NCBI RefSeq assembly: GCF_900111455.1 | Contig: NZ_FOIE01000008.1 | Location: 276,223 to 340,222, forward strand | Direction of reading: 5' to 3' | From: Geodermatophilus poikilotrophus | Lineage (GTDB): Bacteria; Actinomycetota; Actinomycetes; Mycobacteriales; Geodermatophilaceae | DNA length: 64,000 nt | Part shown: positions 48,329 through 58,171 of the stretch, one piece after another | Numbering within the stretch: position 1 is the first letter of the stretch | How the letters are laid out: each line of letters opens with the position of its first letter | Notes under the pieces: model-generated | What the model saw: the letters and a program-made list of their open reading frames with translations, nothing else | What the model was told of the DNA's origin: nothing | The model's database searches: none | Position numbers and translations under genes: made by a program

Positions 48329-49078
48329 GTGAGCGACGTCGAGGTCGCCGCAGCCGCGGCCCGGGCGGCCGCCGCCGTCCTCACCGGGCTGCGGGAGGAG
48401 GGCCGGCTCACCGGCCGGGACCTGGGGGACGCCGGGGACGCCGCCGCGCAGGCCGCCATCAGCGAGGTGCTGGCCGAGCACCGTCCCGGCGACGTCGTGT
48501 TCAGCGAGGAGGCGGTCGACGACCGCCGCCGGCTGACGGCCGAGCGGGTGTGGATCGTCGACCCGCTCGACGGGACCCGCGAGTACGGCGAGGTGCCGCG
48601 TCCGGACTGGGCGGTGCACGTGGCGCTGTGGGCGGACGGCGACCTGGCGGCCGCCGCGGTGGCGCTGCCGGCGCTGGGCGCGGTGCTGGTCACCGACCCC
48701 GCGCCCACCGTGCCGGCGCCGGCCGGCGCACGGCCCCGGATCGCGGTCAGCCGCAGCCGCCCGCCCGCGGTGGCCACCACCGCGGCCACCGCGCTCGACG
48801 CCGAGCTGGTGCCGATGGGCTCGGCCGGGTGGAAGGTCACCGCCGTCGTCCGTGGCGAGGCCGACGCCTACGTGCACGCGGGCGGCATGTACCAGTGGGA
48901 CTCGGCCGCGCCGGTCGCCGTCGCCCGGGCCGCGGGGCTCACCGCCGTCCGGCTGGACGGCTCGCCGCTGGTCTACAACGGCCCCGAGGCGTGGCTGCCG
49001 GACCTGCTGGTGTGCCGTCCGGAGCTGGCCGCCCGGCTGCTGACGGCGGTGCGGGCGGGGGCCCGGCCACCGCCGTAG
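48329..49078 (+). CDS. cysQ: 3'(2'),5'-bisphosphate nucleotidase CysQ
   Basis: 249 residues, inositol monophosphatase fold. Metal-site motifs: SEEAVDDRRRL and VWIVDPLDGTREYGE (Asp-Pro-Leu-Asp-Gly-Thr near 85) with the C-terminal WDSAAPVAVARAAG. Removes the 3' phosphate of PAP, the by-product of sulfate activation, or of PAPS. GTG 48329 has AAGGAGG at good distance. It leads the cysQ-cysD-cysN cluster, matching its role. Confidence 0.9.
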   Translation: MSDVEVAAAAARAAAAVLTGLREEGRLTGRDLGDAGDAAAQAAISEVLAEHRPGDVVFSEEAVDDRRRLTAERVWIVDPLDGTREYGEVPRPDWAVHVALWADGDLAAAAVALPALGAVLVTDPAPTVPAPAGARPRIAVSRSRPPAVATTAATALDAELVPMGSAGWKVTAVVRGEADAYVHAGGMYQWDSAAPVAVARAAGLTAVRLDGSPLVYNGPEAWLPDLLVCRPELAARLLTAVRAGARPPP

Positions 49079-49174
49079 GGGCATGGCGGAGACTGGGCCC
49101 CGGGAATCCTCCCCGGACCGGTGCGGTTGGTGCTGGTTCGAGCCCTGCCCCCGATCCCCCGGAGCACCGCGCCC

Positions 49175-50083
49175 GTGAGCACCCCTGACTACCGGCTCTC
49201 CCAGCTGGAGACGCTGGAGGCCGAGTCCGTCCACGTCATCCGCGAGGTGGCCGCGGAGCTCGAGCGCCCGGCGCTGCTCTTCTCCGGCGGCAAGGACTCC
49301 ATCGTGATGCTGGAGCTGGCCCGCAAGGCGTTCGCGCCGGCCCGCATCCCGTTCCCGGTCATGCACGTCGACACCGGGCTGAACTTCCCCGACGTGCTGG
49401 AGTTCCGCGACAAGCGGGTCGCCGAGCTCGGCGTGCAGCTGATCGTCGCGTCGGTGCCCGACGCCATGGCCAGGGGCGTGGTCAAGGAGGAGCCCAACGG
49501 CTCCCGCAACCGCATCCAGACGCCCGTGCTCCTCGACGCGGTCGAGGAGCACGGCTTCACCGCGCTGTTCGGCGGCGCGCGCCGCGACGAGGACAAGGCC
49601 CGCGCCAAGGAGCGGGTGTTCTCCTTCCGCGACGAGTTCGGCCAGTGGGACCCGAAGAACCAGCGGCCCGAGCTGTGGGACCTCTACAACGGCCGGATCC
49701 ACCTCGGCGAGTCGATCCGGGTCTTCCCGCTGTCGAACTGGACCGAGCTGGACATCTGGCAGTACATCCTCCGCGAGCAGATCGCCATCCCGCCGCTCTA
49801 CCTCGCCCAGGAGCGGGAGGTGGTCGAGCGGCAGGGGATGCTCTACGCGGTCAACGAGTTCATCCGGCCGAAGGACGGCGAGCAGCCGTTCCGGGCGACG
49901 GTGCGCTACCGCACCGTCGGTGACGCGAACCTGACCGCCGCCGTCCGCTCGGAGGCCACCACGGTCGAGGAGGTCATCGCCGAGATCGCGGTGACCCGGA
50001 TGACCGAGCGGGGCGCGACCCGCGGCGACGACAAGGTCAGCGACGCCGCCATGGAGGACCGGAAGAAGGAGGGCTACTTCTGA
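49175..50083 (+). CDS. cysD: Sulfate adenylyltransferase subunit 2
   Basis: 302 residues from GTG 49175. PP-loop ATP pyrophosphatase fold: LLFSGGKDSIVMLELA near residue 37, HVDTGLNFPDVLEFRD, GGARRDEDKARAKERVFSFRD and PLSNWTELDIWQYI. Makes APS from ATP and sulfate, driven by CysN GTP hydrolysis. TGA overlaps the cysN ATG (TGATG). A longer upstream frame from 49121 is not conserved. Confidence 0.95.
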   Translation: MSTPDYRLSQLETLEAESVHVIREVAAELERPALLFSGGKDSIVMLELARKAFAPARIPFPVMHVDTGLNFPDVLEFRDKRVAELGVQLIVASVPDAMARGVVKEEPNGSRNRIQTPVLLDAVEEHGFTALFGGARRDEDKARAKERVFSFRDEFGQWDPKNQRPELWDLYNGRIHLGESIRVFPLSNWTELDIWQYILREQIAIPPLYLAQEREVVERQGMLYAVNEFIRPKDGEQPFRATVRYRTVGDANLTAAVRSEATTVEEVIAEIAVTRMTERGATRGDDKVSDAAMEDRKKEGYF

Positions 50084-51432
50084 TGGCCTCGAACACCGAC
50101 ACCACATACCCCACCGTGACCGACGCCGACGAGCCGGTCGACGTGCACTCCCCCGTCGCCGAGCACGCCGTGGAGCTGGCCACGGCGCGCAAGGACATCC
50201 TGCGCATCGCGACCGCCGGCTCGGTGGACGACGGCAAGAGCACGCTGATCGGCCGGCTGCTCTACGACAGCAAGGCGATCTTCGAGGACCAGTACGAGGC
50301 CGTGGCCCGCGCCAGCAAGGGCGACCACGTCGACCTCGCGCTGCTCACCGACGGCCTGCGGGCCGAACGCGAGCAGGGCATCACCATCGACGTCGCCTAC
50401 CGCTACTTCGCCACCCCGCGGCGCACGTTCATCCTGGCCGACACCCCCGGCCACGTGCAGTACACGCGCAACATGGTCACCGGCGCCTCCACCGCCGACC
50501 TGGCGATCGTGCTGGTCGACGCCCGCAAGGGCATGGTCGAGCAGAGCCGCCGGCACGCCTTCCTCGCCTCGCTGCTGCGGGTGCCGCACCTGGTCGTCGC
50601 CGTCAACAAGATGGACCTCGTCGACTGGTCGGAGGAGGTCTTCGAGGCGATCGCCGACGAGTTCAGCGCCTTCGCGGCCAAGCTCAGCGTGCCGGACCTG
50701 ACCGTCGTCCCCATCTCGGCGCTGCACGGGGACAACGTCGTGACGCACTCGGCGAAGACACCCTGGTACGAGGGCCCGACGCTGCTCCACCACCTCGAGC
50801 ACGTGCACGTCGCCAGCGACCGCAACCTCACCGACGCGCGGTTCCCGGTGCAGTACGTCGTCCGCCCGCAGACCGAGGAGCACCACGACTACCGCGGGTA
50901 CGCCGGCACCGTCGCCAGCGGGGTGTTCCGCACCGGCGACGACGTGCAGGTGCTGCCCAGCGGCCTGACGACGACGATCGCCGGGATCGACGGCCCGCGC
51001 GGCCCGGTGGACGAGGCCTTCCCGCCGATGGCCGTGACGCTGCGCCTCGCCGACGACCTCGACGTCTCCCGCGGCGACCTGGTCTGCAAGCCGGAGAACG
51101 CCCCGACGGTCACGCAGGACCTCGACGCCCTCGTCTGCTGGATGGCCGAGGAACCGCTGCGGCCTCGGCAGCGGATCGCGGTCAAGCACACCACCCGCAC
51201 CGTGCGCGCGGTGGTCAAGGAGCTGGCCTACCGGCTCGACGTGAACACGCTGCACCGCGACCGGGAGGCCACCGAGCTCGGGCTCAACGACATCGGCCGG
51301 GTGCGGCTGCGGGTCACCCAGCCGCTGTTCGTCGACGACTACACCCGCAACCGGGCGACCGGCCGGTTCATCCTGGTCGACGAGGCCACCAACGCCACCG
51401 TCGGCGCCGGGATGCTGACCCCCGCCGGCTGA
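50083..51432 (+). CDS. cysN: Sulfate adenylyltransferase subunit 1 (GTPase)
   Basis: 449 residues, EF-Tu-like GTPase: G1 GSVDDGKSTLIGRLLYD near residue 45, G2 region AEREQGITIDVAYRYF, G3 ADTPGHVQYTRNM, G4 VNKMDLVDW, then two beta-barrel domains. Activates CysD. No C-terminal APS kinase (CysC) domain is fused, so the path to sulfite probably goes through APS reductase or a separate kinase elsewhere. Confidence 0.95.
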   Translation: MASNTDTTYPTVTDADEPVDVHSPVAEHAVELATARKDILRIATAGSVDDGKSTLIGRLLYDSKAIFEDQYEAVARASKGDHVDLALLTDGLRAEREQGITIDVAYRYFATPRRTFILADTPGHVQYTRNMVTGASTADLAIVLVDARKGMVEQSRRHAFLASLLRVPHLVVAVNKMDLVDWSEEVFEAIADEFSAFAAKLSVPDLTVVPISALHGDNVVTHSAKTPWYEGPTLLHHLEHVHVASDRNLTDARFPVQYVVRPQTEEHHDYRGYAGTVASGVFRTGDDVQVLPSGLTTTIAGIDGPRGPVDEAFPPMAVTLRLADDLDVSRGDLVCKPENAPTVTQDLDALVCWMAEEPLRPRQRIAVKHTTRTVRAVVKELAYRLDVNTLHRDREATELGLNDIGRVRLRVTQPLFVDDYTRNRATGRFILVDEATNATVGAGMLTPAG

Positions 51433-51474
51433 GGGACTCGCCCGTCCCCCACGCCTTGCACGCCCAGCAGACTC

Positions 51475-51523
51475 GGCCCCCTCCCCCACCGCGAGCCTGC
51501 GAGCGGTGGGGGAGTGGGTCCCC
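51475..51523. repeat. Dispersed repeat, copy 8, acting as terminator between cysN and the FAD-subunit gene
   Basis: CTCCCCCACCGC (51481-51492) pairs perfectly with GCGGTGGGGGAG (51503-51514), loop GAGCCTGCGA. On the minus strand it begins GAGAGGGGACCC right after the FAD-subunit stop and has the CTCGCAGGCTCGCG centre, so it belongs to the family with the two stems merged into one. Lies between convergent genes. Confidence 0.75.
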
Positions 51524-51525
51524 TC

Positions 51526-52356
51526 TCAGGCCGCGGCTGCGGGCGCCCCGGCCGCCTTCTCCAGCGCCCGGCGGGTGAGCAGCCGGGCGAGGTGGCGGCG
51601 GTAGTCCTGGTCGGCGTGCATGTCCGCCCCCGGGCTGGTGCCCTGGTCGGCCAGCGCAGCGGCCTCCGCGATGGAGGCGCCCCGCGCCAGCGCCTCCTCG
51701 GTCGCGGTGGCCCGGACGACCGAGCCCGCCATGTTGGCCAGCGCGACCCGACCGTCGACGGCGGCCGCGGCGACGATCGGCCAGTCGTTGGCCCGGCGGG
51801 TGAACTTCTCGTACGCCCAGCCGGCCGAGCCGGTGCGCGGCACCCGGATCTCGACGATCAGCTCGTCCTCTGCCAACGCCGTCTCGAAGAACCCGAGCCA
51901 GAACTCCGTGATCGGGATGTCCCGGCGCCCGCTCGGGCCCTGGACGACGACCGTGCCGCCCAGCGCCAGCAGCGCGGTGGGCAGGTCGGAGGCCGGGTCG
52001 CTGTGCGCGACCGTGCCGCCGATCGTGCCGCGGTGGCGCACCTGCGGGTCGCCGACCTGGCTGGCGACGTAGGGCAGGATCGGCACCTCGGCCGCGGCGA
52101 CGGCGTCCTTCTCCAGCTCGTGGTGCCGGGTGCCCGCGCCGATGGCGACCTCGTCACCCTCGACGCGGACGTAGGACAGCCCCGGGATGCGGCTGATGTC
52201 GACGAGCACGGCGGGCATGGCCAGCCGCAGCTTCATCAGCGGCAGCAGCGAGTGCCCACCGGCGAGGACCTTCGCGTCGTCGCCGTGCTCGACGAGCGCG
52301 GCGACCGCCTCCTCGACCGATGCCGGCCGGACGAGCTCGAACGACCCCGGGATCAT
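51526..52356 (-). CDS. FAD-binding subunit of a CoxLSM-type molybdenum hydroxylase
   Basis: 276 residues from ATG 52356. CoxM/CutM-like: FAD loops [17 protein letters not shown] near residue 32 and [25 protein letters not shown] near 100-125, C-terminal CO-dehydrogenase-flavoprotein domain ([19 protein letters not shown]). Transfers electrons from the iron-sulfur subunit to an acceptor. Start is fixed by GAGGAG and by the ATGA overlap with a mini-ORF. Last gene of coxL-coxS-coxM order. Confidence 0.9.
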   Translation of the reverse strand: MIPGSFELVRPASVEEAVAALVEHGDDAKVLAGGHSLLPLMKLRLAMPAVLVDISRIPGLSYVRVEGDEVAIGAGTRHHELEKDAVAAAEVPILPYVASQVGDPQVRHRGTIGGTVAHSDPASDLPTALLALGGTVVVQGPSGRRDIPITEFWLGFFETALAEDELIVEIRVPRTGSAGWAYEKFTRRANDWPIVAAAAVDGRVALANMAGSVVRATATEEALARGASIAEAAALADQGTSPGADMHADQDYRRHLARLLTRRALEKAAGAPAAAA

Positions 52357-52433
52357 GCCCACTCCTCGCCGGCGCTCGTCGGGTGCACGACCCGGGCTGC
52401 TCTGTCCATCGGTGCCCTCGCGAGCTCGGTCAC
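52353..52433 (-). CDS. Bridging mini-ORF (26 codons) between the iron-sulfur and FAD subunit genes
   Basis: GTG 52433 overlaps the stop of the 2Fe-2S subunit (GTGA) and its TGA overlaps ATG 52356 of the FAD subunit (ATGA). Product begins [14 protein letters not shown] and ends PTSAGEEWA, like the one at 25917. Its last codons supply the GAGGAG ribosome site of the next gene. Likely a coupling device. Confidence 0.5.
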   Translation of the reverse strand: MTELARAPMDRAARVVHPTSAGEEWA

Positions 52434-52933
52434 CGGGCCACCTCTTGCGCCTGCGGCACCTGACCGGCGGCGGGGCCGGCCTGCGCCGCGCTGCGGACCG
52501 CCCGGACGATGTTGTGGTAGCCGGTGCACCGGCAGAGGTTGCCCTCCAGCCCCTCCCGGATCTCGCGGTCGGTCGGGTCGGGGTTGTCGGCCAGGACGCC
52601 GACGGCGGCCATGACCATGCCCGGGGTGCAGAACCCGCACTGCAGACCGTGCTCCTCGCGGAACGCCTGCTGCACCGGGTGCATCTCGCCGTCCGGACCG
52701 GCCAGACCCTCGAGCGTGGTCACCTGCCCGCCATCGGCCTGGGCGGCCAGGACCGTGCACGACTTCACCGACAGCCCGTCCACGATGACGGTGCAGGCAC
52801 CGCACGAGGTGGTGTCGCAGCCGATGTTGGTCGCCTTCAGCCCGCAGACCTCACGCAGGTAGTGGGCCAGCAGCAGCCGGGGTTCCACCTCGTCGGTCCG
52901 CTGCTGTCCGTTGACGGTGATCGAGATCTGCAT
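52430..52933 (-). CDS. 2Fe-2S subunit of the molybdenum hydroxylase
   Basis: 167 residues, CoxS-like. Plant-type ferredoxin cluster [16 protein letters not shown] near residue 38-50 plus the distal Cys (VKSCTVLA), then the second cluster [11 protein letters not shown] and [15 protein letters not shown]. All eight cysteines are present. Carries electrons from the Mo site to FAD. ATG overlaps the large-subunit stop by one base. C-terminal 20 residues are a Gln/Ala tail. Confidence 0.93.
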   Translation of the reverse strand: MQISITVNGQQRTDEVEPRLLLAHYLREVCGLKATNIGCDTTSCGACTVIVDGLSVKSCTVLAAQADGGQVTTLEGLAGPDGEMHPVQQAFREEHGLQCGFCTPGMVMAAVGVLADNPDPTDREIREGLEGNLCRCTGYHNIVRAVRSAAQAGPAAGQVPQAQEVAR

Positions 52934-55209
52934 CAGTTGCCTCCCTGGGCCTGCTGGACGGCCCGGAACACGCGCATCGGGGTGGTCGGCATGTCGATGT
53001 GCCGGACGCCGAGGTGGGCCACGGCGTCGATGACCGCGTTCTGCACGGCCGGGGTGGCGCCGATCGTCCCGGCCTCGCCGATCCCCTTCGCGCCGAGCGC
53101 GTTCATCGGGGTCGGCGTGGCCATCTCGACCAGCTCGAAGCTGGGCAGCTCGGTGGCGGAGATGAACGGGTAGTCGGCCAGCGTCGAGGTCGTCGGGTTG
53201 CCGTCCTCGTCGTAGAGGACCTCCTCCAGCAGCGCCTGCGCGACCCCCTGGGCGTAACCGCCGTGCCGCTGCCCCTCAGCGAGCAGGGGGTTGAGGATGG
53301 TGCCGGCGTCGTCGACCGCGATCAGCCGGGCGACCTCCGCCTTGCCGGACTCGACGTCCACCTCCACCACCACCACGTGGGCGCCGAAGGGGAACGTCGG
53401 CGCCGCGGCGGTGAAATGTGTCTGCACCAGCAGCTGCTCGTCACCGGCGAGCTCGGCGAAGGTGACCCCCGTCCCCGGCGTCCCGCGGACGGCGAGGCCG
53501 GCGAGACCCAGGTCGACGACCAGGTCCTCGGGGTCGACCTCCAGCTTCTCCGCGGCCCGCTGCCGGGCCAGCTCGACGAGCTCGCCGGCCGCCTGGTGCA
53601 CCGCCGCGCCGCCCTGCTGCAGGCTGCGCGACCCCATCGTGCCGCCGCCCTGCGGCACCCGGTCGGTGTCGCCGTGCACGACGGTGATCCGCTCCACCGG
53701 GATGCCGAGCTGGTCGCTGGCGATCATCGCCCACGCGGTGGCGTGACCCTGGCCGTGCGGGGAGGTGCCGGTGAGCACCGTCGCCGTGCCGTCCGGGTGG
53801 ACCTCGAGCGAGGCGGCCTCCCCGGTGCCGGCGCCGTTGTCGGCTCCGGTGATCTCGACGTACACCGACATCCCGATGCCCAGCTGCCGCGCGTCCCCCC
53901 GCTCCCGGCGCCGGGCCTGCTCGGCCCGGAGCTCGGCGTAGCCCGCGGCGTCCAGCGCCCTGTCCAGGGCCGTGGTGTAGTCGCCGTTGTCGTAGGTGGC
54001 GCCCATCGGTGTGGTGTGCGGCTCGCTGAACGCCGGCAGCAGGTTCTTCCGGCGCACCTCGGCCGGGTCCATGCCGATCTCGGCGGCGAAGAGGTCGACC
54101 GCCCGCTCCAGGGCCGACGTCGCCTCCGGCCGGCCCGCGCCCCGGTAGGCGCCGATGGACGTCGTCGTGGTGGCCAGCGCGCGCGCCTGCGCGTGCACCC
54201 GCGGGAAGCCGTAGACCCCGGAGGCCATCAGCATGGTCAGGGTGGGCAGCACCGTGCCGATCCGGGGGTAGGAGCCGCAGTCCTGGTCCACCACGAGGCT
54301 GTACGCCTCGATGGTCCCGTCCCGGCGACCCCCGATGGTGACCACCTGGTCCTGGGCCCGGCCGTGCAGCATGCCGATCAGGTTCTCCGACCGGTTCTCC
54401 GCCCAGCGCACCGGCCGGCCGACGTGCCGGGCCAGCCAGGCGATCAGGGCGTACTCGGGGTCGGCCCCGATCTTGGCGCCGAAGCCGCCGCCGACGTCCG
54501 GGGTGATCAGGTGGATCAGGTCGGGGTCCATCTTCAGCCAGTCCCCGAACTGCCCCCGGGCCTGCTGGGCGCCCTGGTTGGTGCACCAGACGGTGACCCG
54601 GCCATCCTCGCCCCAGGCGGCGGCCGCGGCCCGGCTCTCCAGCGGCACCGGCGCCACCCGCTGGTTGACCATCGGCTGGGTGACGACGACCTCGCAGCCG
54701 TCGAAGAAGTCCGCCGGCGCGGGTTGGCCGAACGAGGCCATGACGTTGGTGCCGGCCTCGGGGAACAGCAGCACCTCGTCGGAGGCCGCCGCGGCGGTGC
54801 CGACCACCGCGGGCAGCGGGTCGACGTCGACGGCCACCATCTCGGCGGCGTCCTCGCCCTGGTACCGCTCCTCGGTGAGGACGACGGCGATCGGGTCGCC
54901 GACGAAGCGGACGCGGTCCGACGCCAGCCAGGGTCGGGTCATCGCGCGGTTGACGAACGGGAAGGGCGGGGGGATCGGGACCAGGTCGGCGACGTCCTCG
55001 GCCGTGACCACGGCGACCACGCCCGGCGCCTCCAGGGCGGCGGAGGCGTCGACCGACAACAGGCGGCCGTGGGCGACGGTGGACCGCACGAAGGTCGCGT
55101 GCAGCGCCCCGACGAGCCGGTCGTCCGCCAGGTCGTCGGTGTAGGTCGCGCCGCGTGTGAGGAACAACGGGTCCTCCGTGCGGACCACCCGCGTACCGAG
55201 GATGCTCAT
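52933..55209 (-). CDS. Molybdopterin-binding large subunit, CoxL form II-like
   Basis: 758 residues from ATG 55209 (GGAAGGTGA upstream). Xanthine dehydrogenase/CO dehydrogenase large-subunit family: [20 protein letters not shown], Mo-site loop [21 protein letters not shown] and the C-terminal [17 protein letters not shown] with the catalytic Glu. The active-site loop is AYRGAGR, the form II signature, not AYXCSFR of true aerobic CO dehydrogenase, so the substrate is probably an aldehyde or heteroaromatic compound. First gene of the operon. Confidence 0.9.
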   Translation of the reverse strand: MSILGTRVVRTEDPLFLTRGATYTDDLADDRLVGALHATFVRSTVAHGRLLSVDASAALEAPGVVAVVTAEDVADLVPIPPPFPFVNRAMTRPWLASDRVRFVGDPIAVVLTEERYQGEDAAEMVAVDVDPLPAVVGTAAAASDEVLLFPEAGTNVMASFGQPAPADFFDGCEVVVTQPMVNQRVAPVPLESRAAAAAWGEDGRVTVWCTNQGAQQARGQFGDWLKMDPDLIHLITPDVGGGFGAKIGADPEYALIAWLARHVGRPVRWAENRSENLIGMLHGRAQDQVVTIGGRRDGTIEAYSLVVDQDCGSYPRIGTVLPTLTMLMASGVYGFPRVHAQARALATTTTSIGAYRGAGRPEATSALERAVDLFAAEIGMDPAEVRRKNLLPAFSEPHTTPMGATYDNGDYTTALDRALDAAGYAELRAEQARRRERGDARQLGIGMSVYVEITGADNGAGTGEAASLEVHPDGTATVLTGTSPHGQGHATAWAMIASDQLGIPVERITVVHGDTDRVPQGGGTMGSRSLQQGGAAVHQAAGELVELARQRAAEKLEVDPEDLVVDLGLAGLAVRGTPGTGVTFAELAGDEQLLVQTHFTAAAPTFPFGAHVVVVEVDVESGKAEVARLIAVDDAGTILNPLLAEGQRHGGYAQGVAQALLEEVLYDEDGNPTTSTLADYPFISATELPSFELVEMATPTPMNALGAKGIGEAGTIGATPAVQNAVIDAVAHLGVRHIDMPTTPMRVFRAVQQAQGGN

Positions 55210-55339
55210 GCGCTCACCTTCCGTGCGATGGGTGATCGCGGTCACTATTTCCGACCGGGCGCTCCTCCGCCACCCCGCTCCCCGCGGGACCACCGCGGCC
55301 GCGTCCGCCGGTCGGCCCGGGTGTGGTGAGCTGACCGGG

Positions 55340-56566
55340 ATGGACGGCTCCGGGACGACGCGCTCCCGCTGGGCCACGCTGCTGTTCGGGGCCGCCGTCG
55401 TCGCCGTCGCGCTGAATCAGCGGCCGGCCGTCGTGGCCGTCGCCCCGCTGCTGGGGGAACTGCGGGACGACACCGGCCTGTCCCCGGCGATGGCCGGGCT
55501 GCTCACCACGCTGCCGGTGCTCTGCTTCGGCGCGTTCGCCCCGTTGGCGCCGCGGACCGCACGGCGGGTGGGCCTGGAGACGGCGGTCGCGGCGTCGCTC
55601 CTGGTGCTCGCCGCCGGCATCGCGCTGCGGCTGTTCCCGCCCGTGGCCCTGCTGTACGCCGGCAGCCTGCTGGCGGGGGCGGCCATCGCCGTGGCCAACG
55701 TGCTGATGCCCGCCTACGTCAAGCGCGAGGCGACCCGGCCCGGCGTGGTCATGGGGCTGTACTCCGCGTCGCTCAACATCGGGGCGGCCGTCGGAGCGGC
55801 AGCCACCGTCCCGTTCGCCGCCGCCGTCGGCTGGGGGTGGCGGGGCGGGCTGGGCAGCTGGCTGGTGCTGGCGCTGGCCGCCCTCGCGCTGTGGCTGCCG
55901 GTCGCCGGCACCGGCCGCGCGCACCGTGCCGCCCGGTCCGCGGTGCCCGGCGGGAGCTCCTGGTCGCTGCTGCGCCAGCCGCTGGCCCGGCAGGTGACGC
56001 TGTTCATCGGACTGCAGAGCGTGCAGTTCTACTCGCTCGGCGCGTGGCTGCCCACGCTGCTGGCCGATGCGGGGGTGCCGGTGTCCGAGGGCGGCCTGCT
56101 GCTCGGGCTGAGCAACGCCGCCGGGGCCGTGGGCGCGCTGCTCGCGCCGGCCCAGGCCGGGCGCATGCGCCACCAGCGGCCGCTCGTGCTCGCCGTCCTC
56201 GCCACCTACGTGGCAGGGCTCGGCGGGCTCCTGCTGGTGCCCGGACAGGGCACGCTGGTGTGGGTCGCCGCCTTCGGGCTGGCCCAGGGCAGCGGGTTCG
56301 CCCTCGCGCTGACCCTCATCGTGCTGCGCAGCCCCACGCCGCTCACCGCCGCCCGGCTCGGCGGCGTCGCACAGTGCCTGGGCTACCTGCTCGCGGCCGC
56401 GGGGCCGGTGGTGCTCGGCTGGCTCTACGGCCTCACCGGGGGCTGGACGACCCCGCTGCTGCTGCTCGTCGCCTGCCTGGTGCCGATGACGTGGGCCGGC
56501 TGGGGCGCCGCCCGGGACGCCGTCCTGGCCACCGGCGAGCAGCCCCGGGCGGTCAGCCCGGTCTGA
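55340..56566 (+). CDS. MFS transporter of the CynX/NimT type
   Basis: 408 residues, twelve membrane helices. Early LNQRPAVVAVAPLLGELRDDTGLSP, helix-4 region ANVLMPAYVKREATRPGVVMGLYS and helix-7 FIGLQSVQFYSLGAWLPTLLADAG are typical of the cyanate/nitroimidazole (CynX/NimT) subgroup. ATG 55340; the gene is divergent from the hydroxylase operon and could export or import its substrate. Exact substrate unknown. Confidence 0.85.
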   Translation: MDGSGTTRSRWATLLFGAAVVAVALNQRPAVVAVAPLLGELRDDTGLSPAMAGLLTTLPVLCFGAFAPLAPRTARRVGLETAVAASLLVLAAGIALRLFPPVALLYAGSLLAGAAIAVANVLMPAYVKREATRPGVVMGLYSASLNIGAAVGAAATVPFAAAVGWGWRGGLGSWLVLALAALALWLPVAGTGRAHRAARSAVPGGSSWSLLRQPLARQVTLFIGLQSVQFYSLGAWLPTLLADAGVPVSEGGLLLGLSNAAGAVGALLAPAQAGRMRHQRPLVLAVLATYVAGLGGLLLVPGQGTLVWVAAFGLAQGSGFALALTLIVLRSPTPLTAARLGGVAQCLGYLLAAAGPVVLGWLYGLTGGWTTPLLLLVACLVPMTWAGWGAARDAVLATGEQPRAVSPV

Positions 56567-56568
56567 GG

Positions 56569-56650
56569 GAGGACCCCGTCCTGCTCACCGTTGGAGGACC
56601 CCGTCCTCCCCGCCCTCCGCCAGCTCAGGGCGGGACCCGGGACGGGGCCG
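56569..56650 (+). repeat. Dispersed double-stem repeat, copy 9, preceded by a 5' partial duplicate
   Basis: Right after the MFS stop a fragment GGAGGACCCCGTCCT (from 56570) is followed by a full copy: outer stem CCCCGTCC (56599-56606)/GGACGGGG (56640-56647), inner stem CCCGCCCT (56609-56616)/AGGGCGGG (56627-56634), centre CCGCCAGCTC. The duplicate shows that the unit can copy or slip locally. Confidence 0.78.
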
Positions 56651-56677
56651 CGGCGGACCCTGCGGGGGGTCGCCGCT

Positions 56678-58024
56678 TCAGCGGAGCGTCACCGGCAGGT
56701 GCTCGAAGCCGCGCAGCGTCTGCAGGTCGCGGCGGACCGGCCGGCCCGTCACCCGCAGCCCGGGGAAGCGCTCGGTCAGGGCGCGGAGCGCCACGGCCGC
56801 CTCCAGCCGGGCCAGCCCCGCACCGACGCAGTAGTGGATGCCGGCGGAGAAGGCCAGGTGGTCGCGGGCGTTGCCGCGGCTGACGTCGAACCGGCCGGGA
56901 TCGGCGAAGACGTCCGGGTCGCGGTTGGCCGCCCCGAGCAGCAGCGTGACGCGCGAGCCCGGCCGCACCGGGACGCCGGCCAGCTCGGTGTCGGCGCGGA
57001 CGGTGCGGCCGGTGATCTGCACCGGGCTGTCGAAGCGCAGCACCTCCTCGACGGCGTTCGGCCAGCCGGTGGGGTCGGCGAGCAGGGCGTTCCGCTGGTC
57101 GCGGTGCGCGTCGAGCAGGACGACGGCGTTGCCGAGCAGGTTGACCGTCGTCTCGAACCCGGCCCCCAGGAGCAGCAGCACGGTGGCGTGCAGCTCGCGG
57201 TCGGTGAGGGCGTCCTCGTCTGACGCCGCGACCAGCCGGCTGACCAGGTCCTCCCCCGGCTCCCGGCGCAGCCGGGCGAAGTGCCCGGCCAGGAAGCGGT
57301 GCAGCGCCCGGATAGCGCGGTCGGCGGCCAGGAAGCGGCGCAGCGGCAGGCCGGGGTCCAGGGTCGCCGCGGCGGCGGCACCCCAGCGGAGGAAGTCCTC
57401 CTGGCGGTCGGTCGGGACACCCAGCAGGTCGGCGATGACGAGGACCGGGAGCGGTGCCGCGAACGCCGCGACCAGGTCCACCGGCTCCCCGCGGGCGGCG
57501 GCCGGCTCCAGGGCGTCGAGCAGGGTGTCGGCGACCCGCCGGACCAGCGGATCGGCGGCCGCCGTGGCGCGTGGCGTGAAGGCCCGCCCCACCAGCCGGC
57601 GGTAGCGGGTGTGGTCGGGCGGGTCGACGACGAGCATCGACGGTGGCTCCGCGACGCCGGTGGCCGTCGGGTCGTCACCGAAGGCCAGCGCCCAGCGGGC
57701 CGGCCCGGGCGCTGCGGACCAGTCGAAGCCGACGCCGAAGCGGTCGGACCGCAGCACCTCGGAGGCCACGGCGTGCGACGTGGTGAGCGGACCCAGCGCG
57801 CTGCCGACCAGCGGACCGCGGGCGCGCAGCTGCTCGTGGACGGTGTGCGGATCGGCGCGCAGGACGGGGTCCCTCAGCAGCCGGGCGACGAGGTCACCGC
57901 GGCGGGCCTCGCGGGTCAGGTAGGCCGCCGGCATCCCGTGGCGCACCGCCCAGCGGGCCACCGTGCGGGCCGGCCGCAGGGCCCGGGCCGCGGGCGACCC
58001 CGCGACCGGTGTCGTCGTCCCCAC
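56678..58024 (-). CDS. Cytochrome P450
   Basis: 448 residues from GTG 58024. Bacterial class I P450: I-helix LLLGAGFETTVNLLGN (acid-alcohol pair Glu-Thr), K-helix EEVLRFDSPVQ (ExxR), heme loop FSAGIHYCVGAGLARLE with the Cys ligand near residue 390. The distal ADPPDHTRYRRLV-like stretch (VVDPPDHTRYRRLVG) is normal. No ferredoxin or reductase gene is adjacent. Substrate cannot be inferred. Confidence 0.94.
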   Translation of the reverse strand: MGTTTPVAGSPAARALRPARTVARWAVRHGMPAAYLTREARRGDLVARLLRDPVLRADPHTVHEQLRARGPLVGSALGPLTTSHAVASEVLRSDRFGVGFDWSAAPGPARWALAFGDDPTATGVAEPPSMLVVDPPDHTRYRRLVGRAFTPRATAAADPLVRRVADTLLDALEPAAARGEPVDLVAAFAAPLPVLVIADLLGVPTDRQEDFLRWGAAAAATLDPGLPLRRFLAADRAIRALHRFLAGHFARLRREPGEDLVSRLVAASDEDALTDRELHATVLLLLGAGFETTVNLLGNAVVLLDAHRDQRNALLADPTGWPNAVEEVLRFDSPVQITGRTVRADTELAGVPVRPGSRVTLLLGAANRDPDVFADPGRFDVSRGNARDHLAFSAGIHYCVGAGLARLEAAVALRALTERFPGLRVTGRPVRRDLQTLRGFEHLPVTLR

Positions 58025-58113
58025 GCCTGCACTCCCCCGTCGTCCATCGGTGACGGGGGGATCCTCACACGCCCGGCTCCGCCCCGGGCCGGCCCCGCCC
58101 AGAGGCTCGCCGC

Positions 58114-58168
58114 GCCCCCGTCCGGGGTCCCGCCCTGAGCTGGCGGAGGGCGGAGAGGACGGGGTCCT
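58114..58168 (-). repeat. Dispersed double-stem repeat, copy 10
   Basis: Outer stem CCCCGTCC (58116-58123)/GGACGGGG (58157-58164); inner CGCCCT (58131-58136)/AGGGCG (58147-58152); centre identical in type to copy 9. On the minus strand it begins four bases after the stop of the 58-residue protein gene. Confidence 0.76.
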
Positions 58169-58171
58169 CGG

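Noticed and set aside
49135..49144. GGTTCGAGCC resembling a tRNA T-arm between cysQ and cysD
   Set aside because: No acceptor stem, anticodon arm or D arm could be placed around it and no integrase gene is near.
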